NCBI GenBank assembly: GCA_046541715.1
Contig: JBKHCS010000140.1
Coordinates: 1-7,239 of the forward strand
Source of the DNA: CAYPUT01 sp046541715
Lineage (GTDB): Bacteria > Spirochaetota > Spirochaetia > DSM-27196 > PWMO01
DNA: 7,239 nt
Direction: 5' to 3'
The notes under the pieces are model-generated. The model made no database searches. It saw nothing but the letters and a program-made list of their open reading frames with translations, and had not been told where the DNA came from. The position numbers and the translations under genes were made by a program. Of this stretch, positions 1 to 6,419 are shown piece after piece; the stretch's first letter is position 1, and each line of letters begins with the position of its first letter.

Positions 1-1
1 C

Positions 2-562
2 CAGGCGCTCTTAGGCGATCCGAAGCTACTGGTTCTTGACGAGCCGACCATCGGACTCGACCCCCGGCAAACCGCGGAGTTCCGCCGCCTTATCCAAAGC
101 CTAAAGGGGACCCGGACCATAATCTTGAGCACGCATATCCTTCCGGAAGTAAGTGCCCTCTGCGACGAGGTCATTATTGTCAATCGGGGAAGGCTTGTCG
201 CCAAGGATACCCCGGCCGGATTGCTCGAACAGCTGGGTAGCGAGGCGGGCTTACGGATTCGTCTTCGGGGTCCCCGGGAAGGACTTGCCGGTTTTCTCGA
301 GGGTGTCGAAGGTGTCGCCTCGGCGGAGCTCGAGGAAGCCGGGGAGGAGCTGGTAGCCCGGCTCAGGTTCGAGGCCGGGATCGATGTCCCCGGGGTGGGG
401 GCCCGGGCCGGGAGCGCGGGCGGCGGCGGGACCGGCGGCGTGCGAAACGCGCTTCTTTCCGGGCTCCTCGCCGGGGGCTGGGACGTCCTGGAGCTTTCGA
501 CGGCCGGGGCCGGCCTCGAAGAGGTCTTTCTCCATCTTGTGACCGAGGAGGAGAAGGAATGA
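2..562 (+). CDS. ABC transporter ATP-binding protein, GldA-like (5' end missing)
   Basis: This is the C-terminal 186 residues of an ABC ATPase; the Walker A and most of the signature region lie left of the window. In fragment numbering, Walker B is at residues 9-14 (LLVLDE), the D-loop GLD at 18-20 and the H-loop histidine at 45 within LSTHIL. The reading frame is open to the window edge, so the first ATG-like starts inside it (such as the TTG at 125) are not real starts. After the ATPase core, from about residue 80, comes a C-terminal extension ending in a helix of the LEEVFLHL type, usual in ABC-2 exporter ATPases. The extension carries a Gly/Ala-rich stretch at about 131-145, probably a disordered linker. 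The protein should power the permease encoded next, whose start codon overlaps this stop codon. The substrate is unknown. The family call is firm; GldA-like rests on the neighbours. Confidence 0.93.
   Translation, partial: QALLGDPKLLVLDEPTIGLDPRQTAEFRRLIQSLKGTRTIILSTHILPEVSALCDEVIIVNRGRLVAKDTPAGLLEQLGSEAGLRIRLRGPREGLAGFLEGVEGVASAELEEAGEELVARLRFEAGIDVPGVGARAGSAGGGGTGGVRNALLSGLLAGGWDVLELSTAGAGLEEVFLHLVTEEEKE
546..551 (+). promoter_or_regulatory. Strong Shine-Dalgarno site for the ABC permease
   Basis: AGGAGG lies 7 nt before the ATG at 559. It sits inside the last codons of the ATPase gene. Together with the ATGA overlap it fixes the permease start and suggests high, coupled translation. Confidence 0.8.
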
Positions 563-1329
563 AGGGTGTCACAACGGTGACCAAGCGGGAGCTTCACGCC
601 TTCTTCGTTTCTCCGGTTGCCTACGCTTTTCTGGTGCTGTTTCTGTTGATCGCCGGCTACTTCTTCTACCGGAGCCTGACCTACTTCAGCTACGTGAGCC
701 TCCAAGCGGGGTACGACCGGGGGGCCTCGGGTATTCTAAACCCGAACGAAGCGGTCTTGGCCCCCCTCTATTCGAACCTGGTCTTTTTGATGCTTTTCGC
801 CCTGCCGATTCTGACGATGCGACTCTTTGCCGAGGAGAAGAAATCCGGAACCCTCGAGCTGTTGATGAGCTATCCTCTCACGGTTCCTCAGATTGTCTTC
901 GGCAAGCTTCTCGCCGCCTTGGCCGTTTTTGCGCTGGGCCTCGTTTCGGCACTTCTGTACCCTATCATCCTCGCGGCCCTAGGCTCCATCGAGTGGGCAC
1001 CCGTTCTCACGGCGTACCTCGGCCTGCTTCTAGTCGCGTCGGCCTTCTGTTCCGTCGGACTCCTTTTCTCCGCGATGACGGAGAATCAGATTATCGCGGC
1101 GGCGGCCACCTTCGCGGTACTCCTCGGGCTCTGGGCGATCGGCTGGATAACCTCGTTCCTCCCCGGGGCCCTCGGAATGGCGCTTAACCAGCTCTCGGTC
1201 TACTTTCACTTTTCCGAGTTCAACCGGGGCGTGCTTAACAGTAACGACGCGCTCTTTTTTGTCAGTCTGACCGTTTACTTTCTGTTTCTAACGATTATGG
1301 TGCTGAAGAATCGGTCCTGGAAGTCATGA
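559..1329 (+). CDS. ABC-2 type permease, GldF-like
   Basis: This 256-residue inner-membrane protein has six predicted membrane helices, at about 18-38, 70-88, 113-138, 148-172, 178-200 and 230-249. Family features seen are the N-terminal KRELHAFFVSPVAY segment before helix 1, a conserved cytoplasmic coupling segment after helix 2 (residues 87-108, with RLFAEEKKSGTLELLMSYPL), and SMTEN-like turn SAMTEN at 171-176 after helix 4. The HFSEFNRGVL segment at 217-226 precedes the last helix. The length matches GldF/NosY-type permeases. The ATG overlaps the upstream stop (ATGA) and has an AGGAGG site 7 nt away; its own stop overlaps the next start in the same way. It most likely dimerises and pairs with the upstream ATPase and the downstream GldG and DUF4340 proteins. 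Substrate and direction of transport cannot be read from sequence. Confidence 0.93.
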   Translation: MKGVTTVTKRELHAFFVSPVAYAFLVLFLLIAGYFFYRSLTYFSYVSLQAGYDRGASGILNPNEAVLAPLYSNLVFLMLFALPILTMRLFAEEKKSGTLELLMSYPLTVPQIVFGKLLAALAVFALGLVSALLYPIILAALGSIEWAPVLTAYLGLLLVASAFCSVGLLFSAMTENQIIAAAATFAVLLGLWAIGWITSFLPGALGMALNQLSVYFHFSEFNRGVLNSNDALFFVSLTVYFLFLTIMVLKNRSWKS

Positions 1330-2660
1330 AGCGCCTAAGCCGTATCTTCGACCGGGGTGCCACCCCAATTCTGTTGCTCGTCGTACTGGTCGTTCTCCAG
1401 CTGTTTTCCATCCGGTATACCTTTCGGACGGACTTGACCCCCCGGGGTATCAACAGCCTCTCGGAGAAGACCCTCAATGTCCTCGAGGACCTCGAAGAAC
1501 CCGTCCGTGCCATCGCCTTTTATGGCGAGAACGACCTTGGTCGGAGCGAGGCCTTGAGAATTCTCGATCTCTACCGGGCGGCGTACCCCGCCTTTCGATA
1601 CGAGTTTCTCGATCCGGCGAAGAACCCCTCGGAGGTGGAGCGTTTCAACATCGGGACCCAGGGAACGATCGTCTTTCTCTACGGCGACCGGGAGGCCCGG
1701 GCCATCGGCAGCCGGGAGGAGCGGATTACCAACGCCCTTTTGTCTCTGACCCGTTCGGAGCGGAAGGTTCTCTACTTTGTGACGGGACACGGCGATAAGA
1801 GCCCCTCCCGGGAGTACCGCGAAGTGGCTGAGGCCCTCCACGGCGAGTTCTACGATCCCCAGGAGCTCAGCCTGATGACCCTGGAAGCCGTTCCGGGCGA
1901 CGCCGAGGCGGTAATTGTGGCAGGTCCCCGGGGAGAGCTTTTTCCCCACGAGGTTGCCGTGCTTCGCAGCTACCTTCTTTCCGGTGGGCGACTGCTCTTA
2001 CTCCTCGATCCCTACTACGACGGAGGCATGAAAGATTTTCTCCAGGACTTCGGTATCCTTTTACAGAACGACGCGGTGGTGGATCAACAGAGCCGGATTA
2101 TGGGGGGGGAGTATCTCTTTCCGATCATCGAAAGCTACGAGGAGCACCCGGTCGTTAGGCAGATCGGCCTTGCTTCGCTCTATCCCGTCACCCGGTCTCT
2201 CTTGCTTTCGGCCGACGAGGCGAGGGTGCCGGCAACTCTCCAGGCCATCGCAAAAACGGGACCCCGGGCCTGGGGGGAGACCAATCGGGAGGGGTTGGTG
2301 GAAGGGGAGGCCGGATTCGACCAGGGGGAAGACATCCCGGGCCCTCTGGTAATCGCCGCCTCGGCTGAGCTCGAGCCCTCGGAGAACAGAGGGATTCTGG
2401 TGGTCTTTGGGGACTCGGACTTCGCCTCGGATGACTACCTGAGCGTCTCGGGAAATCGGGACGTAATTCTCAACTCGGTGGCCTGGATCACCCAGGAAGA
2501 AGACCTGCTCTCAATCAGGCCGATAGAGGCTGCTCACACGCCGATCATTTTAACCGGGAGGAGCTCCCGGGGAATCTTCTTGCTCGCGGTTCTTCTGTTT
2601 CCGGTCCTCTACGGCGCCCTTGGCGTTGCGGTCTGGCGGTTCCGCCGTAGTAGGCGCTAA
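1326..2660 (+). CDS. GldG-family ABC transporter auxiliary protein
   Basis: This 444-residue protein has an N-terminal membrane anchor (about 13-30), a long extracytoplasmic domain and a C-terminal helix (about 414-436) followed by a basic tail, RFRRSRR. The region after the first helix has the GldG N-terminal pattern: TDLTPRGINSLSEKT at about 35-49, then a predicted beta segment. Further family marks are YFVTGHGD (about 150-157), GPRGELFPHE, SGGRLLLLLDP, and near the C-terminus VVFGDSDFAS followed by GNRDVILNSVAWI. These belong to the ABC_transp_aux / DUF7088 group. In Bacteroidota, GldG works with GldA and GldF in gliding and secretion; outside that phylum the role is undefined. The start ATG overlaps the permease stop, with only a weak GGAAG close by, so translational coupling is likely. 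The TAATG junction couples it to the DUF4340 gene. Confidence 0.92.
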   Translation: MKRLSRIFDRGATPILLLVVLVVLQLFSIRYTFRTDLTPRGINSLSEKTLNVLEDLEEPVRAIAFYGENDLGRSEALRILDLYRAAYPAFRYEFLDPAKNPSEVERFNIGTQGTIVFLYGDREARAIGSREERITNALLSLTRSERKVLYFVTGHGDKSPSREYREVAEALHGEFYDPQELSLMTLEAVPGDAEAVIVAGPRGELFPHEVAVLRSYLLSGGRLLLLLDPYYDGGMKDFLQDFGILLQNDAVVDQQSRIMGGEYLFPIIESYEEHPVVRQIGLASLYPVTRSLLLSADEARVPATLQAIAKTGPRAWGETNREGLVEGEAGFDQGEDIPGPLVIAASAELEPSENRGILVVFGDSDFASDDYLSVSGNRDVILNSVAWITQEEDLLSIRPIEAAHTPIILTGRSSRGIFLLAVLLFPVLYGALGVAVWRFRRSRR

Positions 2661-4462
2661 TGAGCCGGCGTAACCTGCTGCTTCTGGTTCTCCTGGTGCT
2701 CTTGGTCGGTATCTACATCCTTGTTGACCCCGCCTCGGACGAAGGCGAGGGGCCCCCGGCTATAAGGCCCTTCGATTTTCTTTCGGAGCCGGAATCAGCC
2801 CGGGAGGTCTTTGTCTCCGGGCCTTCCGCGGGGCCCTTTCGTCTGACCCGTGAGGCGTACCGGTGGCATCTCTCGGAACCGATCCGGGCGCCGGCGGACT
2901 CTGCGGTGGTAACCCAGCTCTTGACTCTTGCCGAGTCGATTGTTCTCGAACCGATCGGTATCTCCACGGCGGACCTCGAGCCCTACGGCCTTCTCCCGGT
3001 CGAGCGCCTTGAGGTCCGAATTGCCTCGGCTTCCGGGGACGCCTCGACCTTCTACCTCGGCCGGAAAATCCCCCTCGATGTTATTCACACCTACGCACAT
3101 GTACCCGGGGAGGAGACTCTCTATCGGACCTTGTCGGACTACCGGGAGTTCCTCTCTCGTGAGATCGAGGTCCTGTTGGACACCCGGGTACTGCCGGTCG
3201 AAGCGGCGGCTCCCGACCGCCTTATTATCGAAACAGCGGACGACCGTATCGAGGTTACTCGGAAAGAGGGCGGGTTCTTCTTGGGCCCCGGGGAATCGCA
3301 TCCTGCGGATGGGAGCCGGGTCGTCGAGGTGACGCGAAAGTTAGCCGAAGCGCGGCTTCGACCGTCCGAAGGGGTTACCGAGAATGTCTCGACGACCGAG
3401 GACCCGGTCTCTCCCGGCGTTGCGCGGCTGACCTTTGGCATGGACACCGGAGAGAACATCGTCGTGACCCTTCCCGTCTCCACCGGGGGCCCGGACGGGG
3501 AGGGGCCCGAAGGGTCGGTTTCCTCCAGCCTCTGGCCGGGGCACATGCTGGTAGTCGAGGAGACGGTCCGCCTGCCGGAGCTTTCTCGGCAAGCCTTTCT
3601 TGACCGTCGCCTCCTGCCGATTACTCCTGAGGAAATCCGACGAATCGGAATAGAGCACGCCGAAGGGGGTGTCTTTCTCCGACGGGAGGGTTCCGGCTGG
3701 AGTGTCTTCCCGGTGGATCCCGGCTCCGACTCCGGGGGAGGGATCCAGAGTACCGGGATGCCCGGGAACCCGGCAGTTGTTGAGGCGGCACTTCGGTCCC
3801 TCGGGGCCCTCCGGGGCGTTAGGTTCGTGTCCCAGGCGCCCGAGAGTCGCGGCGACCCCGTGGTAACCCTCGAAGCGGTTACTCTCGACGGAGAAGTGCA
3901 TTTGGTTGGCGTTTTCGCGGGGGATGATGGCAGCTATTTCGCCCAAACTACCCGCTACCGGAGAGTTCTCGAGATTACCCCGGACCTATTCGAAACACTC
4001 TTGGTGGAGCCTGGGGTATTCGTGGATACGTCTCTCGTTTCCTTCGACCTTCCGGCAGTCTTCCGGATCCATATTCGCACAAGCGGCCGGGAGTTATTGA
4101 TCGCCCGGGAGTCCGGGGGGGACTGGTCCCTCCGACGGCCCGATCGACGCCTTCTCGAAACAGCCCGAATCGTTGCCTTTCTCTTTAGTCTTCGGGATAT
4201 AGAGCACACCGGACAGAGTGGCGGCGCCCGGGAGGCTTCCGGGGACGAGACCGCCCACGGGACCCCGCGCCGGGAAGAGGAGCAGAGTCTCCGGGTAACC
4301 CTCGAAGGAGCCGGCGGCGAGACAATTTCCTGGCTCACCCTCCGGGGTGAAACCGCCGAAAGCGACCGGCTCGAAGGGAGCTACAAGGTATCTTCTGACT
4401 CCGTGGCTCCGCTCTACGACTTCGTGGCGGGCCTCGAGGCAGATTCCTCCGCAGGCCGGTAG
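2660..4462 (+). CDS. DUF4340 domain-containing membrane-anchored protein with four tandem modules
   Basis: This 600-residue protein has one N-terminal hydrophobic helix (about 5-22, after a basic MSRR start) and an extracytoplasmic remainder, so it is probably anchored in the inner membrane facing outward. The rest divides into about four modules of roughly 140 residues. Each starts with a beta segment, has an aromatic position in a W-L/x-P type strand (W69, F207, W347, W489), then a helix and a strand-rich half. The first three end in a hydrophobic-D-x-x-L/V junction, with aspartates at 174, 315 and 456. Module 1 fits DUF4340 best: WHLSEP, APADSAVVTQLL, LEPYGL and FYLGRK. Gly/Glu-rich insertions occur at about 274-290, 354-370 and 517-542. 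The start overlaps the GldG stop (TAATG) and no good ribosome site is visible. DUF4340 genes commonly follow gldG-like genes, so a periplasmic partner of the exporter is likely. Biochemical function is unknown. Confidence 0.9.
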   Translation: MSRRNLLLLVLLVLLVGIYILVDPASDEGEGPPAIRPFDFLSEPESAREVFVSGPSAGPFRLTREAYRWHLSEPIRAPADSAVVTQLLTLAESIVLEPIGISTADLEPYGLLPVERLEVRIASASGDASTFYLGRKIPLDVIHTYAHVPGEETLYRTLSDYREFLSREIEVLLDTRVLPVEAAAPDRLIIETADDRIEVTRKEGGFFLGPGESHPADGSRVVEVTRKLAEARLRPSEGVTENVSTTEDPVSPGVARLTFGMDTGENIVVTLPVSTGGPDGEGPEGSVSSSLWPGHMLVVEETVRLPELSRQAFLDRRLLPITPEEIRRIGIEHAEGGVFLRREGSGWSVFPVDPGSDSGGGIQSTGMPGNPAVVEAALRSLGALRGVRFVSQAPESRGDPVVTLEAVTLDGEVHLVGVFAGDDGSYFAQTTRYRRVLEITPDLFETLLVEPGVFVDTSLVSFDLPAVFRIHIRTSGRELLIARESGGDWSLRRPDRRLLETARIVAFLFSLRDIEHTGQSGGAREASGDETAHGTPRREEEQSLRVTLEGAGGETISWLTLRGETAESDRLEGSYKVSSDSVAPLYDFVAGLEADSSAGR

Positions 4463-5100
4463 TGCTCGAGCTGTCCCAGAACGTGGCGTCGCATAATCGC
4501 GACCGCCTTGTTGGCGTCCCGGTTCTCGAGGGCTTCTAGGAGGAGATGGTGCTGTCCGATGAACTCCTTAACCCGTTCTATCGGTAAATGGAGGACCAAG
4601 CGCAGCAGTTGAATCTTTGCGTCGAGCTTTTCGAAGAGCTCGTAGAGGTGACGGTTGCCGCTCCGTCGGGCAATCGCGAGATGAAAATCGCTGTCGTGCT
4701 CGAAGACTTCGGCGATGTCCCCCTGGGCCGCGGCTTCGTCGCAGGCGCTACAGAGGGCTCTAAGCTCCACGAGGTCCTCGTCGGTCGCTCGTTCCGCCAG
4801 AAGGCGAACCGCTAAGGTTTCCATGGCCGCCCGGAGCTCGGCGACGTCGGAGGCCTCTTCGGGCCGAAGGGTAATAACCTCGGCGTAGCTTCGGGGCTTA
4901 ATTCGGATAAGCCCGTACTCCTCGAGTCGTCGGAGGGCCTCCCTAATCGGCGTCCGGCTCAGGCCGAAGCGGCTCGCGACTTTTTCTTCGGGTATTCGCT
5001 CACCCCCTTTTAGCTCTCCCGAGAGGATCAGATCCTTAATGTAGAAGTAGACGCGGTCCGACAGGGACATGCGGTCAATATCATAGATAAGTCTTTCCAT
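4414..5100 (-). CDS. GntR-family regulator, FadR/FCD subfamily (paralogue 1)
   Basis: This is a 228-residue DNA-binding regulator. An N-terminal winged helix-turn-helix (about 12-75) carries the GntR recognition segment SRTPIREALRRLEEYGL (48-64). A helical FCD ligand domain follows (about 85-210). The FCD metal ligands are all present: D136, H140, H184 and H206, spaced as in known metal-binding FCD proteins. I chose the ATG at 5100 because the paralogue aligns from there and GAGGA lies 9 nt upstream. An in-frame ATG at 5133 would add 11 unaligned residues, lacks a ribosome site and would place the operator-like site inside the gene. The gene is divergent from the antiporter and overlaps the DUF4340 gene tail-to-tail by 49 bp. 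Residues from about 214 on are encoded in that overlap and have no match in paralogue 2. It is probably an autoregulated repressor responding to a small carboxylate; the ligand is unknown. Confidence 0.92.
   Translation of the reverse strand: MERLIYDIDRMSLSDRVYFYIKDLILSGELKGGERIPEEKVASRFGLSRTPIREALRRLEEYGLIRIKPRSYAEVITLRPEEASDVAELRAAMETLAVRLLAERATDEDLVELRALCSACDEAAAQGDIAEVFEHDSDFHLAIARRSGNRHLYELFEKLDAKIQLLRLVLHLPIERVKEFIGQHHLLLEALENRDANKAVAIMRRHVLGQLEHYRPAEESASRPATKS
4459..5100 (-). repeat. Diverged direct repeat, copy 1 (GntR gene body)
   Basis: This 642-bp segment aligns without gaps to 6427-7068, at a constant offset of 1968 bp. It encodes residues 1-214 of the regulator. Identity is highest in the DNA-binding domain and in residues 133-173. 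One uninterrupted identical run of 29 bp lies at 4619-4647, matching 6587-6615. The two copies flank the antiporter in the same orientation. Confidence 0.8.
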
Positions 5101-5109
5101 CAGAGTAAT

Positions 5110-5114
5110 TCCTC
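5110..5114 (-). promoter_or_regulatory. Ribosome binding site deciding the start of GntR paralogue 1
   Basis: On the minus strand GAGGA lies 9 nt before the ATG at 5100. No comparable site precedes the longer candidate start at 5133. The operator-like dyad begins only 1 nt further upstream, so bound repressor could cover the 5' end of the transcript's template. Confidence 0.65.
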
Positions 5115-5115
5115 G

Positions 5116-5131
5116 ATTGTATACGATACAC
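5116..5131. promoter_or_regulatory. Putative GntR operator 1
   Basis: ATTGTATACGATACAC contains a perfect dyad, TGTAT-ACG-ATACA (5118-5130), of the kind bound by FadR/FCD-type GntR dimers. It lies in the 95-bp gap between the first regulator and the antiporter, next to the regulator's ribosome site. Twelve of its 16 bases match the site at 7083-7098 before the second regulator, in the same strand orientation. Its position could serve both divergent genes. I found no convincing -35/-10 pair for either direction, so the exact promoter geometry is open. Confidence 0.6.
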
Positions 5132-5195
5132 ATCCGTCGGCATCAGCATCAACACGCCTTGACAATTTTCCGGAGAAAGGGGTCTTTGTCCGGTA

Positions 5196-6419
5196 ATGCC
5201 TCTCCCGGTCGCCTTCGCTGTTCTGATCGTCGGTCCATGGCTCTTCAGTAGGGGAGCCCTTGCCCTCAAGATGCCCGGCATTCTCGGCATGCTGCTTTTC
5301 GGCATCGGCTACGCCGCCCTCTCAGGAGGCATGGTGGAGCTGCTCCCGCCCCTCCCCCCCGAAATAGGAGAGCTGTCGGGTATTATCAAGACAACGGCCC
5401 TTATCGTTATTCTTCTCCGGGCGGGATTGGGGATCCAAAAGGCGAGCCTGAAAGCAGTTGGCGCGTCGGCGATGAGGATGGCGGTCATTCCCTGTCTCGT
5501 CGAGACGGCAACCGCAGCGGTGGGTTTTCATCTCTTCTTCGGCTTCGATTATCTAACCTCGGTGGTTGCTGCAAGCATTCTCGCAGCCGTTTCCCCGGCG
5601 GTCGTGGTACCGTCGATGCTTCATTTAAAGGAACGGGGTTACACCGAGGTTCCTACGATGGTCCTCGCCGGGGCAAGCGTCGACGATGCGGTGGCAATTA
5701 CCATATTTACCGCGTCGATCGGTCTCTTGGTCGGTGGGCCGGTATCTCCGGTGCGCGCCGTGGTTTCCTTTCCCCTTTCCATCTTCAACGGTTTGGTAGC
5801 CGGAGTGCTCTTGGGATTTGCTGTGGCCTGGTTCTTTACCCGAAGCTACCGTCACATACGCCGAACCGAGAAAGCGCTGCTCTTGGTCGTCGTAACGCTT
5901 CTCCTGGTCGAGGCGGGAAACCACTTTCCGGTTGCCTCTCTCCTCGGTGTCATGGCCGTCGGCTTTATTCTTCTGGAACGAGCCGAAGAGGTGGCCCACC
6001 ACATGGCAAGCAAGCTTGCCCGCCTCTGGGTCCCGGCGGAGATCTTTCTCTTCGTGCTCATCGGCCTTGCGGTGGACCTTCCGGTTGCTTTTGCCGCCGG
6101 TGGCCGGGGCCTCGCGGTTATCGGTGTCGGGCTCCTCGGGCGAAGTGTTGGGGTCCTGGTCTCGGTACTCCCGGACAGGAGGCTCACGGCCTCGGAACGG
6201 CTCTTCGCCTTGATAGCCTACCTACCGAAGGCGACGGTACAGGCTGCCCTCGGGGCGATCCCCTTAAGCATGGGAGTCCCCGAAGGGCAGGAGATTCTCT
6301 CGGTGGCGGTGCTCGCCATCGTCGTTACGGCGCCTCTCGGTTTGCTCTTGATCCGGGGTCTTGGGGCCCGGCTTCTGAGCCGCCCTGGGGGCGACACGGA
6401 AGCTCCGGCTACCCTGTGA
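5196..6419 (+). CDS. Cation:proton antiporter, CPA2 family, NHA/SLC9B-like
   Basis: This 407-residue inner-membrane antiporter has about 13 hydrophobic segments covering most of its length. It probably exchanges Na+ (or Li+/K+) for H+. The unwound crossing helix has AAVSPAVVVPSML (130-142). The ion-binding Asp-Asp pair is D163-D164 in SVDDAVAI, and AYLPKATVQAALG (341-353) is near the end. As I recall human NHA2 (SLC9B2), these match SPAVVVPSML, SFDDILAI and LPKATVQAAIG closely. Residues E103, R316 and K345 fall where NHA2 has E215, R432 and K460. So I place it in the NHA branch rather than NhaP or NhaA. The only usable start is the ATG at 5196: an in-frame TGA lies at 5160-5162, and the next ATG would cut helix 1. 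AAGGGG at 5177-5182 is a ribosome site with rather long spacing (13 nt). It is flanked by the two GntR genes, overlapping the second by 11 bp, and regulation by them is likely. Ion preference is not readable from sequence. Confidence 0.92.
   Translation: MPLPVAFAVLIVGPWLFSRGALALKMPGILGMLLFGIGYAALSGGMVELLPPLPPEIGELSGIIKTTALIVILLRAGLGIQKASLKAVGASAMRMAVIPCLVETATAAVGFHLFFGFDYLTSVVAASILAAVSPAVVVPSMLHLKERGYTEVPTMVLAGASVDDAVAITIFTASIGLLVGGPVSPVRAVVSFPLSIFNGLVAGVLLGFAVAWFFTRSYRHIRRTEKALLLVVVTLLLVEAGNHFPVASLLGVMAVGFILLERAEEVAHHMASKLARLWVPAEIFLFVLIGLAVDLPVAFAAGGRGLAVIGVGLLGRSVGVLVSVLPDRRLTASERLFALIAYLPKATVQAALGAIPLSMGVPEGQEILSVAVLAIVVTAPLGLLLIRGLGARLLSRPGGDTEAPATL

Noticed and set aside
1335..1949. Long minus-strand open frame of 204 codons inside the GldG-like gene
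   Set aside because: It lies antisense to a clearly conserved protein, has no recognisable domain, and such shadows are common in GC-rich DNA.
3341..3946. Minus-strand open frame of 201 codons inside the DUF4340 gene
   Set aside because: Composition is rich in Pro, Gly and Arg with no family pattern; it is a shadow of the forward gene.
4431..4440. GCCTCGAGGC palindrome near the end of the DUF4340 gene as a terminator stem
   Set aside because: There is no loop and no T-run on either strand. CTCGAG is frequent across the window because Leu-Glu is usually encoded CTC-GAG.
5015..5026. CTCTCCCGAGAG inverted repeat, repeated in the second GntR gene
   Set aside because: It encodes the conserved LSGEL segment in both paralogues, so protein conservation explains it.
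5101..5133. Longer start for the first GntR gene (ATG at 5133)
   Set aside because: No ribosome site precedes it, the 11 extra residues are missing from the paralogue, and it would put the operator-like dyad in coding sequence.
5159..5187. Perfect TTGACA as a -35 for the antiporter
   Set aside because: At 16-18 nt spacing the sequence is GGTCTT/GTCTTT/TCTTTG, nothing like a -10, and transcription would begin at or past the start codon. Probably chance.
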